From: DATJBF01 sp035515475
GTDB taxonomy: Bacteria > Verrucomicrobiota > Verrucomicrobiia > Palsa-1439
Reading direction: 5' to 3'
NCBI GenBank assembly: GCA_035515475.1
Contig: DATJBF010000060.1
Span: 61,413-125,412 of the forward strand
DNA length: 64,000 bases
Part shown: positions 47,642 to 55,339 of the stretch, piece by piece
Position numbering within the stretch: the stretch's first letter is position 1
Layout: each line of letters begins with the position of its first letter
Notes under the pieces: generated by a model
Databases searched by the model: none
Seen by the model: only the letters and a program-made list of their open reading frames with translations
What the model was told of the DNA's origin: nothing
Position numbers and translations under genes: made by a program

Positions 47642-48364
47642 ATGAATCGAAAACTCGGCGCGCAGAAGACCAAGTACCGGGTGTTTCTTGTCGACGATCA
47701 TCCGATCGTCCGGCACGGCCTTATCCAGCTGATCAACCACGAGCCGGACCTGATGGTTTGTGGAGAATCGGAAAGCGGGTCGAACGCGCTGGCAACCGTG
47801 AGCGCTGCCGAGCCGGACGTGGTGGTGGTTGATTTGACGCTGAAGGACAGCAGCGGGTTCTCGCTTATCAAAAACCTGAATGCGCTGGATTCCAAGTTAC
47901 CCATCTTGATCCTCACCGTCCACGAGGAATCCTTGTACGCGGAGCGGTGTCTACGGGCGGGGGCCAAAGGTTACCTCATGAAAGATGAGGCAATGGAAAA
48001 CGTGTTGATCGCGATTCGCCGCGTCCTCAGCGGTCAGGTCTATCTGAGCGAGAAAATGCAATCCAAGGTATTCCGCAGTTCCGGGAAGCAGAGTGAAGCG
48101 GTGATCGGGTCGCCCTTGGACAAGCTGAGCGACCGCGAGTTGGAGGTTTTTCGATTGCTCGGACAGGGGATGGGCACAAGACAGGTCGCTGATCTGTTGC
48201 ACCTGAGCATCAGCACCGTGGAAAGCCACCGGGCGAGAATCAAAGAGAAGTTCGATCTGAAGAATGCCATCGAATTGGTCCGGCACGCGGTCAAATGGGT
48301 GGAAACCGAGCGCTTGGGCGCGCTGGATTCTCCCAGTCAGCGGTATGATGAAACAGAATCCTGA
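47642..48364 (+). CDS. NarL/LuxR-family response regulator
   Basis: A 240-aa regulator with a receiver domain (YRVFLVDDHPIVRHGLIQLI, phospho-acceptor Asp in VVVVDLTLKDSSG, Lys in GYLMKDE) and a LuxR-type HTH (LSDRELEVFRLLGQGMGTRQVADLLHLSISTVESHRARIKEKFDL). The start MNRKLGAQ at 47642 is preferred over an in-frame start at 47588, which adds unconserved residues. It follows the nine-PAS HisKA_3 kinase by 124 bp and is the natural partner. Targets cannot be inferred from sequence. Confidence 0.93.
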   Translation: MNRKLGAQKTKYRVFLVDDHPIVRHGLIQLINHEPDLMVCGESESGSNALATVSAAEPDVVVVDLTLKDSSGFSLIKNLNALDSKLPILILTVHEESLYAERCLRAGAKGYLMKDEAMENVLIAIRRVLSGQVYLSEKMQSKVFRSSGKQSEAVIGSPLDKLSDRELEVFRLLGQGMGTRQVADLLHLSISTVESHRARIKEKFDLKNAIELVRHAVKWVETERLGALDSPSQRYDETES

Positions 48365-48638
48365 TTTGGGCAGACCGGTGTGTCCGAGTGTGCCCTGGCA
48401 GTGGTCGGGGGTTCCCGCCGGCGTGGACGCCCAATTGCAGAAACGCAGCATGGTGGTCGAACGGAAGCACGTGACCTTCGATCTCCGAGAGAATTCACGC
48501 GGCCGGTTTCTGCGGATTGTCGAGGAGGTCGGTGGTCGCCGAAACGCCATCATCATTCCCATGACCGGAATCGAGGGTTTCCGGGATGCGCTGTGTGAAG
48601 TCATCGAGTTCAGCAAGACGCTCTCTCCCAGGGCCTGA
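48345..48638 (+). CDS. Bacterial PUR-alpha family nucleic-acid-binding protein
   Basis: A 97-aa protein whose second half, ERKHVTFDLRENSRGRFLRIVEEVGGRRNAIIIPMTGIEGFRDALCEVIEF, matches the single PUR repeat of bacterial PUR-alpha proteins (DUF3276 type). In spirochaetes such proteins (BpuR) bind DNA and RNA and act as regulators; the family also occurs in Bacteroidota and Verrucomicrobiota. The start is uncertain: ATGs at 48345 and 48348 overlap the regulator gene by 17-20 nt, and a later ATG (at MVVERK) would give the PUR domain alone. The N-terminal 30 residues are Pro/Gly-rich. Confidence 0.75.
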   Translation: MMKQNPDLGRPVCPSVPWQWSGVPAGVDAQLQKRSMVVERKHVTFDLRENSRGRFLRIVEEVGGRRNAIIIPMTGIEGFRDALCEVIEFSKTLSPRA

Positions 48639-48809
48639 TTTCGAGGCGTTGCCTGCTCCTGTCGCCCTGCCGCAACACAACCAGCCGCCAACCTCGCGCC
48701 CGAGGCTGCTCGCCAATTCTCTGGGCTGGACGACGGGTTACAGCAGCCGGCCTCTGCGTTGAAAGACCTGAGGCGCGACGTTGCTCGACTTGGGCTGAGC
48801 AGAAGCCGT

Positions 48810-48838
48810 TTGCTTCCTTGTCGCGGTCGCCGTATCAT
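48810..48838 (+). promoter_or_regulatory. Promoter of tRNA-Leu
   Basis: TTGCTT (48810-48815), a 17-nt spacer, TATCAT (48833-48838) and then GCGGGC. The tRNA begins 20 bp after the -10. Very similar to the element at 19028-19056. Confidence 0.6.
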
Positions 48839-48857
48839 GCGGGCGTTCCATTGCAAG

Positions 48858-48944
48858 GCCCGGGTGGCGGAATGGCAGACGCATCGGACTTAAAATCCGA
48901 AGGTGGGTTAAACCACCGTGGGGGTTCGACTCCCCCCCTGGGCA
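48858..48944 (+). tRNA. tRNA-Leu (anticodon UAA)
   Basis: An 87-nt class II tRNA. The acceptor stem pairs GCCCGGG with CCTGGGC. The anticodon arm is TCGGA-CTTAAAA-TCCGA with anticodon TAA in DNA. A long variable arm (GGTGG and CCACC stem), a T arm with GTTCGAC and a discriminator A follow. The 3' CCA is not encoded as such (A is followed by CCCCC), so it would be added after transcription. Confidence 0.95.
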
Positions 48945-49126
48945 CCCCCAAGAGGAATGGTTGAGGGGCGATGGTCCATGGAAGACGGGAGACGGATTGA
49001 ACATCTAGGCGTCTAACGTTCCGCGCGGAGCATCGGGCATCAAGGATCGAGAATCCGGTCCCGAATGCCTTTGAACAAGCATCTACCATCCTGAATCGAG
49101 CACCTTGACCCCGGCTCCCGACTCCC

Positions 49127-49858
49127 ATGCCTGAGCTTCCTGAAGTTCAAATCCTGGTGAACCAACTGGCCCGGCAGTTGACGGGGGCCCGCATTCGGGC
49201 TGTGGAAGTCCGCGACGCGAAGATCGAACTCCCGCGGCGCGTCGTTGGACGGAAGATTCAAGGGGTACGGCGGCGCGGCAAGAACATCATTTTTGATCTT
49301 GCCGGCGGATTGCATCTGCTCGTCCACTTGCGCATGACGGGTTGGTTCGAGTTTAGCGAACCGAAGCATTATCGCGTCGCCGTTCGAACAGGCAAGGGGA
49401 CGGCGTACTTCGAGGATCGGCGGCGGCTTGGCGTAATGAAGGTGTTGACGTCCGCCCAGTTGCTGCGCACGCTGGCTGCACTCGGGCCCGACCCGCTGGT
49501 CGACGGCGGCAATCTTTCGCGGCTGGCGAAGACGTCACGGGCGATCAAGGTCGCGTTGCTCGACCAACAGTTGATCGCGGGGGTCGGCAACATCTACGCC
49601 AGCGAGTCGCTCTGGCGTGCGCGGATCGACCCGCGACGCCGGGCGGACCGGCTGGGCCCCGCGGAGTTGAACGCCTTGCGGCGGGGAATCATTGGGTCGA
49701 TCCGTCAGGCGATCGGCTACGGCCCGGATATTTTCGAGGCGCAACAGTTCGCGGTGTACGGTCGGCAAGGGAAACCGTGCCGCCGCTGTGGGTCGCGCAT
49801 CCGGCACATCGTCCAGGCGCAGCGCAGCACGTTTTACTGCGCCACCTGCCAGCGATAG
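49127..49858 (+). CDS. mutM: Formamidopyrimidine-DNA glycosylase
   Basis: Base-excision repair enzyme that removes 8-oxoguanine and formamidopyrimidines. The 243-aa protein starts MPELPEVQILVNQL, giving the catalytic Pro (after Met removal) and Glu. It has LVHLRMTGWF, the helix-two-turn-helix DQQLIAGVGNIYASE and a C-terminal zinc finger CRRCGSRIRHIVQAQRSTFYCATC. It is shorter than the usual about 270 aa, mostly through a reduced N-terminal domain; all catalytic elements remain. It stands alone after the tRNA gene. Confidence 0.94.
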   Translation: MPELPEVQILVNQLARQLTGARIRAVEVRDAKIELPRRVVGRKIQGVRRRGKNIIFDLAGGLHLLVHLRMTGWFEFSEPKHYRVAVRTGKGTAYFEDRRRLGVMKVLTSAQLLRTLAALGPDPLVDGGNLSRLAKTSRAIKVALLDQQLIAGVGNIYASESLWRARIDPRRRADRLGPAELNALRRGIIGSIRQAIGYGPDIFEAQQFAVYGRQGKPCRRCGSRIRHIVQAQRSTFYCATCQR

Positions 49859-49917
49859 TATCACTTGCGAAACCCACCTCGGTGCAGCTAGATTGTTTCA
49901 GGACAAAGGAGAATGTG

Positions 49918-51012
49918 ATGAAAGTGCGTGTTATGATTGTCGCCGTGAGCTGCGTCGTGGTTTTTGCCGCCGCGGCCAGCAGGGCGCAAGTGATCATTCG
50001 GGGCACGGAATCCTCCGACCAATCCACCTCCAGTTCGCGCGTCAACATCATTACGTCCGATCGGCAGGTCGTGCCACTGATCAAGGAGACCAGGAAAGCG
50101 GAGACAGCTGATGGCGCTCAGCGCACTGAATCCATTACCCGCCTGCGTCTCAACGACGGCGACTATTTCGATTGGCGGCAGAATACAACGGTGAAGAAAG
50201 AAGTGGCGCCCGGCATAACGGAGATCTCTAACGATGTCGTCCAACGGGACCGTCAAGGCGGTGAACAGACCACCGAACGGTCGCTTGAGACGGTCGTCAA
50301 GACTGATAGCGGCGAGAAGTCACAGACGAAGGTGTACACGCCGAACAGCAGTGGCGGACTCGTGCTCGACCACGTAGTGGACGCCACCACTGTCAGGGGA
50401 GCGGACGGCGAGGCCGAAACGACCCGCAACGAGCAGGTCGCCGACGTCAATGGGAATCTCGTTCTCAAGAAGCAAGCGGACGAGGTGACGACCGAGGTGG
50501 GGCCGAACGAGACGGTGACGACGACAAAGATGAGATCGGCGAATCATCTGACCGGCCAGCTTGCCGTTACGGAGGAATCGACGACCTCCACCCGGACGGA
50601 TGGCGCCACGAAGCAGATTGAAACGGTTGTGCGCAAACCGGGACGCACCGGCTGGGAAGTCACCGGCCGCACGACGACTACGGAGACCGCCGCCCCGGAC
50701 GGTTCGGTCAACCGCGAGACAGTCGAATCGGGCCGCTCCCTGTACTCGACTTATACGGGGAACCAGATGTTGGAACCGCTGGTGCCGGAACGCAAAGTCA
50801 TCGAGCGTGAGACACGCCAGCCTGATGGCACGGTGGTCGTTCAACGCGACGTGTTTCGGCGCGATGTCAACGGGGACTGGAAACCCGAGACATTCTCCAC
50901 GAACCAACCCTCGATAGGAATGGGGGAACGCACCTCGCCACCCGCGCGGACGGAGCCCCAAGCCACGCCTGAGGGTGCTGAGCCACCGCCGTCGCCGGCC
51001 GAAGGTCAGTAA
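49918..51012 (+). CDS. Secreted protein of unknown function, Thr/Glu-rich strands
   Basis: A 364-aa protein with a signal peptide (MKVRVMIVAVSCVVVFAAAASRAQ). The mature part is hydrophilic and rich in Thr, Glu, Arg and Val, with repeated patterns such as RNEQVADVNGNLVLKKQADEVTTEV, ESTTSTRTDGATKQIETVVRKP and ERETRQPDGTVVVQRDVFRRDVNGDW, each with a DG or NG turn. This suggests a repetitive beta structure. The C-terminus is Pro-rich. AAAGGAGA precedes the ATG at 49918. No family is recognised; the location is periplasmic or extracellular. Confidence 0.7.
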   Translation: MKVRVMIVAVSCVVVFAAAASRAQVIIRGTESSDQSTSSSRVNIITSDRQVVPLIKETRKAETADGAQRTESITRLRLNDGDYFDWRQNTTVKKEVAPGITEISNDVVQRDRQGGEQTTERSLETVVKTDSGEKSQTKVYTPNSSGGLVLDHVVDATTVRGADGEAETTRNEQVADVNGNLVLKKQADEVTTEVGPNETVTTTKMRSANHLTGQLAVTEESTTSTRTDGATKQIETVVRKPGRTGWEVTGRTTTTETAAPDGSVNRETVESGRSLYSTYTGNQMLEPLVPERKVIERETRQPDGTVVVQRDVFRRDVNGDWKPETFSTNQPSIGMGERTSPPARTEPQATPEGAEPPPSPAEGQ

Positions 51013-51396
51013 TTACAGTCGTTCGCGCCCCGCGTAGCCCGCATCGAGGTCGTGCCAGAACTCAATGTCGTCTTCATCGAGTTCCCAGCACAGAAACACT
51101 TCGCGCCCATTGCGCAAGTGGGGAAAGTCGACGAGACCGCGGTCGAAGTCTTTGATCTGCACCCCCATTTCCTGGAGGCGCTGGAGTTGGAGATTGAGCT
51201 GCAGCATGTCCATCAGCAAGACGGAGACGTTCTTGCCGCCGACGTCGGTTCCCGTTTGCTGCAGCTTTTTGCCGAGGTCCGCGTCGGTTCTCTGCACGAC
51301 GTCGTGGCGGTGATGCATGTCCTTGAAGATGCGGCGGAGTTGAGGCAGCAACGCCCGCGCCTCGTCGAGCGTGAAATGTTTCTGGAAGTGGTACAT
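51013..51396 (-). CDS. DUF2203 family protein
   Basis: A 127-aa protein of the DUF2203 type: FQKHFTLDEARALLPQLRRI opens the helical part, followed by MDMLQLNLQLQRLQEMGVQIKDFDRGLVDFPHLRNGREVFLCWELDEDDIEFWHDLDAGYAGR. The GVQIKDxxxGLVDFPxxxxGREVxLCWxxxExxIxxWHxxxxGxxGR end is diagnostic. Function unknown. The start at 51396 (MYHFQKHF) gives the family N-terminus; a longer frame to 51444 runs into a simple-sequence element. Transcribed convergently with the secreted-protein gene, whose stop is adjacent. Confidence 0.87.
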   Translation of the reverse strand: MYHFQKHFTLDEARALLPQLRRIFKDMHHRHDVVQRTDADLGKKLQQTGTDVGGKNVSVLLMDMLQLNLQLQRLQEMGVQIKDFDRGLVDFPHLRNGREVFLCWELDEDDIEFWHDLDAGYAGRERL

Positions 51397-51407
51397 CGTC
51401 CCCGAAC

Positions 51408-51442
51408 CTAAATCCGATGTCCCAATCTCGAAGCCCGAAGGC
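51408..51442 (+). repeat. NPKSE-type simple sequence, intergenic copy
   Basis: AAATCCGATGTCCCAATC followed by TCGAAGCCCGAAGG lies just upstream of the DUF2203 gene. It resembles the insertion in cas4 and the end of sufU. Confidence 0.4.
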
Positions 51443-51498
51443 ACGCGGAACAGTCGACAATGGGAAGTCGAGGCACGAGCATGTTCCGTTTCCTGCCC

Positions 51499-51963
51499 TT
51501 ACCGGTTTTGCGATTCCTTCGGGTTCTGGATTTCGGATTTCAAGCCGCGTTGGTCGATCCCGTTGCGTGCCGTATTCCACGCCAACGTCGCACACTTGAC
51601 GCGCACGGGGAATTTCAACACCCCTTCGAGAGCTTTGAGGTCGCCCATCTCGCGCCCGCCGAATGGGGCTTCGCCCCGCATCATTTTGAGAAACGAATCG
51701 ATCAATTGACGGGCCTCGCCGACCGTCTTGCCAACCAGTTTCTGCGTCATGATCGACGCCGACGCCTGACTGATGGAACAACCATGACCATCGAACTTCA
51801 CCTCGGCGATCCTCCCGTCCTTGACGCGTGCGGTGACTTCGATCTCGTCACCGCACAGGGGATTATATTCCCGGGCCTGAAAATCAGCGGGATCGACCTT
51901 CCCCTTGTTCCGGGGTCGTCGATAGTGATCGAGGATGATTTCCTGGTAAAGTTCCTCAAGCAT
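51499..51963 (-). CDS. sufU: SufU-type Fe-S cluster scaffold/sulfur-transfer protein
   Basis: A 154-aa IscU/SufU-family protein starting MLEELYQEIILDHYRRPRNKG. The three ligand cysteines lie in NPLCGDEIEV, GHGCSISQASAS and VKCATLAW, and the insert LKMMRGEAPFGGREMGDLKALEGV is characteristic of SufU rather than IscU. SufU is a zinc-dependent sulfurtransferase or scaffold working with SufS; no sufS lies next to it here. The C-terminus ends in an atypical LKSEIQNPKESQNR tail encoded by a simple-sequence element. GTG at 51981 is an alternative start adding six residues. Confidence 0.9.
   Translation of the reverse strand: MLEELYQEIILDHYRRPRNKGKVDPADFQAREYNPLCGDEIEVTARVKDGRIAEVKFDGHGCSISQASASIMTQKLVGKTVGEARQLIDSFLKMMRGEAPFGGREMGDLKALEGVLKFPVRVKCATLAWNTARNGIDQRGLKSEIQNPKESQNR
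51511..51542 (-). repeat. NPKSE-type simple sequence at the end of sufU
   Basis: On the minus strand TTGAAATCCGAAATCC runs into AGAACCCGAAGGAATC, encoding LKSEIQNPKES. It supplies the last residues and the stop-proximal region of SufU. Confidence 0.55.
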
Positions 51964-52063
51964 CGCGCGGTAAGTTACCACAAGATACTTGCCCGCAAAG
52001 GAAAAACCTCCTCGGCCTCTTCAGAACCGCCGCGACGCCGTCCCGCCCGCGCTCTTTGGTCGT

Positions 52064-52228
52064 CTACCGCACAACGATGCGGTACGCGTGCCCGCGCGCA
52101 CAGACACGGACGACTCCACGGTTCAACAGATCGGCCACCGCCAGACTCGCCTCAAGGTCGTTCCGAGAGAACTGCGACACGATGCGAACCACGTCCGAAA
52201 GCTTGAGCTGTCTCTTCCTACGATTCAT
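52064..52228 (-). CDS. Small hypothetical protein
   Basis: A 54-aa basic protein: MNRRKRQLKLSDVVRIVSQFSRNDLEASLAVADLLNRGVVRV, then a short beta-like end. The predicted helices followed by GVVRV recall the winged-helix-like layout of small regulators. Met codons also occur at 52231 and further upstream; no good Shine-Dalgarno is visible. It lies upstream of sufU on the same strand. Reality is uncertain and no family is recognised. Confidence 0.45.
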   Translation of the reverse strand: MNRRKRQLKLSDVVRIVSQFSRNDLEASLAVADLLNRGVVRVCARGHAYRIVVR

Positions 52229-52791
52229 CATAATCGTCACCCAACAGATTAGACGCACGCCGCCCCCAATCTGTTTCAAAAAATCTTGGGAAAGTGGGGG
52301 ACGTGCAGATTTGCGGGGAAAATGCCAGTATCTGGCGGCTCAACTGGGGCGAGGATCCCGCAAATCAAGCGGCCTTTCGCCGAATAGGACTGAGTTGGAC
52401 AGGCGTACGGGATGAACCTCCCTGGCAGTGGACCAGTTGAGGGGACGCTTGGCGAAACGGAAGTGGCCAACTCCTGTCGTGAATCGAAGGACAGCAGCTG
52501 CTTTCTCAAGCGGGCGATTTCGAGCACGGGACGCTTGTTGCCGGGGCGTGTCTTGTGAACGGACAGGTTCGTCACGCGATTATTGGAAACCCCAAAGCAC
52601 AACTGGCTTTTCTACTTGACGGAATTTCCACAGTCGCGGTAATGTGCAGCCCAGTTTGGGAGAAGGTGGGTGAGGAAGACGTGGGAGAAAGAAGGCATTG
52701 AGCAGTGTGCGCAGCGCGGTGCTTGCCTACCAGCCTCTCAACCGAGCCATTGTTCGTTAAGTAGCTACACAACAAAGGTAAGGGAAGGCTT
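52229..52791 (+). other. 563-bp region upstream of the RiPP locus
   Basis: No convincing gene. Antisense frames at 52276-52602 and 52572-52814 show no domain pattern. The right part should hold the promoter and leader of the precursor gene; AGGGAAGG stands just before its ATG. Confidence 0.5.
52616..52643 (+). promoter_or_regulatory. Candidate promoter of the RiPP precursor gene
   Basis: TTGACG (52616-52621), a 16-nt spacer and GGTAAT (52638-52643). The -35 matches five of six bases, the -10 four of six. A transcript from here would have a leader of about 140 nt before the ATG at 52792. Confidence 0.3.
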
Positions 52792-52941
52792 ATGAACGAA
52801 AAAGTTCCTGCCACGAAGTTGAAGGCTCAGCGGAAGTACGTGAAGCCAGCGACGAAGAAGCACGAGCCGGTCAAGGTCGTTCAGGGGTCGGGCGGCGGCG
52901 GCTGTGGCTCTCTCTATTACACGAGCCTGTACTACCTCTAG
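52792..52941 (+). CDS. Candidate RiPP precursor peptide
   Basis: A 49-aa peptide absent from routine gene size limits. Leader-like part (residues 1-31): basic and rich in Lys, with Y16-V-K-P19 (YxxP) followed by HEPVKVV. This resembles the YxxP recognition motif read by PqqD-like RRE proteins in lasso and related RiPPs. Core-like part (from about residue 32): GSGGGGCGSL, then YYTSLYYL, with one Cys (38) and two SLYY repeats (40-43 and 45-48). AGGGAAGG lies just before the ATG. The genes downstream encode RRE, kinases, peptidase and radical SAM enzymes. There is no Asp or Glu after residue 25, so a lasso macrolactam is not possible. Cleavage site and product are unknown. Confidence 0.75.
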   Translation: MNEKVPATKLKAQRKYVKPATKKHEPVKVVQGSGGGGCGSLYYTSLYYL

Positions 52942-53249
52942 AGTTCTTCGCCAGACGTTTACGTAACGTTGCCGTGCGCAGGGCCCGGTAGTTGAGCGCC
53001 GTCCGTCCGTCTCAGGCACGGGGGGCGGGAACTTAGCTTTGGTTCTGCAAGCGTTTTGTGGTGGAGCAAACTGCGGAGTAGTGTAGCCCGCGGCAAACCG
53101 GTGCGCAGCGTGGTGTTCGTCCCGCTCCCAAGGTATTTGCCCTGTTTACCGAGTGAGGAGAGCTTGTTTTGCTCTTTGGGGATTGGGCAGAATTGAAACA
53201 GGCGCAGGGGTTCGGCGCAATTCGAGTTCCAACGGAGGACGTGGATCGT

Positions 53250-54299
53250 GTGAGCACTCGGAGTATGAGTGTGCGATTTGTCGATGTCGGTCCCTGGTCG
53301 ATTGCCGTTGAGAGCGATTTGCCTGAAGTCCATGAGGGGCTGTCGCGGAATTTCAACCGGCGCTATTCCGAGAGTGGCCCCAGACCGTCGCAAACTCTTC
53401 TGACTTGTCGAGTCATCAGCGACGCTCAGGCCTACCAGTCCGCCGCGAAGACGGTGGACTTTGGGGGTCCTGCGATCGAGGCCAGCAGGGGAGTTACGAT
53501 CCGCTACGGTTTTGAACCCTCGAAGACTTGGCTTCACGTCACGAAAACCGCCATAATTGAACTCGACGCATCCAAGCCGACAGAATGCCGGGTGTTGTTG
53601 CATCCCAATGTGCCGTCTTCCTATGCTGAACGAGCGAGACCCGGCGTGGAGGAATTAATCGCGTGCCCGGAGGCGTTTTTTTATCCAATGTTGGTTGAGT
53701 GGATCCGGAATTTCGACGCCTGTCTGGTTCACTGCGGGGCGGTGGCCGTGAATGGAAGCGCCGTGTTTCTCAATGGCCCCCCGGGAAGCGGGAAATCAAC
53801 GCATGTGTTGCGGATGCTCACGAGGGGCGCGTCGTTTGTGGCAGACGACCTCGCTTTTCTTCACGCAGGTGCAGGTGGCTTACGCCTCCTACGATTTCGC
53901 GAAGTGGCGAACGTGAATACGCGCACATTGGAGATGTTTCCCGAACTCTCGCACCTGCGCGACGCGCCCGTCCGAGGTGACGGGAAATACTGCGTCAGCA
54001 TCGCAGAGCGGTTTCCCCAAACAGCGATAACGGATGCCGGTCCGGGAGTCGTACTTCGCCTCCACCCCGGCGAGACCCCCACCATCAAGCGTGTCCCGCC
54101 GGAGCGGGTGCTGGACGACATGCATTCAATGGCTTGGTTTGGCTCCCGGCCTGTGGCGAACCGGACCCACTTTGGCATCCTCTGCGACTGGCTGTTTCAG
54201 TGTCCGCAATGGTATGTCTCCCGCGCGTACATGCGGGATTGCCTGGATGAGTTGATGTTGCGCCTGGACTGTGGCGAGGCCCTGCGGGGGAAGAGATGA
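53250..54299 (+). CDS. HprK-like P-loop kinase (first of two)
   Basis: A P-loop protein of the HPr kinase/phosphorylase-like group seen in RiPP clusters. Walker A is FLNGPPGSGKSTHVLRML, followed by SFVADDLAFLHA (the conserved Asp pair after the second strand). The N-terminal 150 residues form a separate domain, and no HprK-type CBS or V-motif domain is attached. In some lasso clusters such kinases phosphorylate the peptide C-terminus. GTG at 53250 is preferred, 11 nt after GGAGG; a TTG frame start at 53169 and an ATG at 53265 are alternatives. The gene overlaps the next by 4 nt. Confidence 0.78.
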   Translation: MSTRSMSVRFVDVGPWSIAVESDLPEVHEGLSRNFNRRYSESGPRPSQTLLTCRVISDAQAYQSAAKTVDFGGPAIEASRGVTIRYGFEPSKTWLHVTKTAIIELDASKPTECRVLLHPNVPSSYAERARPGVEELIACPEAFFYPMLVEWIRNFDACLVHCGAVAVNGSAVFLNGPPGSGKSTHVLRMLTRGASFVADDLAFLHAGAGGLRLLRFREVANVNTRTLEMFPELSHLRDAPVRGDGKYCVSIAERFPQTAITDAGPGVVLRLHPGETPTIKRVPPERVLDDMHSMAWFGSRPVANRTHFGILCDWLFQCPQWYVSRAYMRDCLDELMLRLDCGEALRGKR

Positions 54300-55339
54300 T
54301 TCGGGTTGCCAAGTTGTACGCCGATCTGCGGACGCAGGCGTCCCATCAGTGGACGCTGTCCATTTTGGGAAGGTCGCTGGTGGTCTACGCGCGCTCTGAC
54401 GAACTGGCGACCGCCGCCTGCCGGTCCATGTCCCGCTGGCGGACGCCGGCCCTGGAAGTGGGGTCCAAACCTGACGAGGTGTGCGTCGTGGAGTTGTCCT
54501 CTCGCTCAGCCTTTCAAGTCAACACCGCGGGAGTAACGGCTTCTCGATCTTTTCAGCTTCCGAACGTGGGAACCTTTCTTGTCTATAACTTGGATGACGG
54601 CTCTGCCGTCGTCCAACCAGGCCGTGGTGTGTTTCTCTGTTCAACAGCGGGTGAGATGGTTTGGCTGATCGACGACGCACTTCTGGCTCAAGAGCGGGAT
54701 CGGTGGCCCAACCTGACGGATCTCGCCATTGTCATTACTGCGGAAGTCCTGCGCCGAGTCGGCTGTTTTCTGGCTCATGCCGGCGGCGTTGGACGACGGG
54801 GACGGTGTCTTCTTCTGACCGGCGAATCAGGTTCTGGCAAGACGACCTTCACCGTTCGAAAGGCGATGGAAGGATGGGATTTTTATGGAGACGACATGGT
54901 AATTGTCGGACAAGATCCGGATGGTCGGTGGCGGATTCATCCATTTTGGAGACCGGTCCATTTGACTCCGAGCACGCGTGAACTTCTCGGCAGCCCGCGG
55001 ATGCAATCGATGGGTCTTACCACGAGCAACAAGTTTCAGTGCGACATTACCGAGTTGGTGTCTGTCATCCGGCCAGTTCCAGGCTTGGTCGAAGCCGTCA
55101 TCAACCTCCGGCCCGGTTGGCATCCGGAAATGCTTCAACCACTCTCCAAAGCAGATGCATTGTCCACCCTCGGCGCCACGTTTCTGTCGGGATTCAATCC
55201 GCGCGCCGCCGAGCACGACCTCGAGAATCTGCTTGAGTTTCTGACCACAACACCCGTTTACCAAGCGTCTTGGTCAAGCGGCTCTCAAGCCGTAGACCAT
55301 CTTCTCGCCGACGGAAGGGCCCATGCTGACGACCAATAG
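54296..55339 (+). CDS. HprK-like P-loop kinase (second of two)
   Basis: A 347-aa relative of the preceding protein. Walker A is LLLTGESGSGKTTFTVRKAM, followed by DFYGDDMVIVGQD, again with the Asp pair. The N-terminal domain has LSILGRSLVVYAR and LVYNLDDGSAVVQPGRG. The two kinases are clearly diverged from each other, so a heteromer or different targets is possible. It overlaps the upstream gene by 4 nt and the downstream peptidase gene by 17 nt, pointing to one translationally coupled operon. Confidence 0.78.
   Translation: MIRVAKLYADLRTQASHQWTLSILGRSLVVYARSDELATAACRSMSRWRTPALEVGSKPDEVCVVELSSRSAFQVNTAGVTASRSFQLPNVGTFLVYNLDDGSAVVQPGRGVFLCSTAGEMVWLIDDALLAQERDRWPNLTDLAIVITAEVLRRVGCFLAHAGGVGRRGRCLLLTGESGSGKTTFTVRKAMEGWDFYGDDMVIVGQDPDGRWRIHPFWRPVHLTPSTRELLGSPRMQSMGLTTSNKFQCDITELVSVIRPVPGLVEAVINLRPGWHPEMLQPLSKADALSTLGATFLSGFNPRAAEHDLENLLEFLTTTPVYQASWSSGSQAVDHLLADGRAHADDQ

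Noticed and set aside
52276..52602. 108-aa minus-strand frame upstream of the RiPP locus
   Set aside because: No domain, no good start and unlike any family; probably chance.
52792..52941. Lasso-peptide precursor
   Set aside because: The locus has RRE, HprK, AsnB and ABC genes, but the core lacks any Asp or Glu for the macrolactam ring and no B2 leader protease is visible, so I do not call it a lasso cluster.
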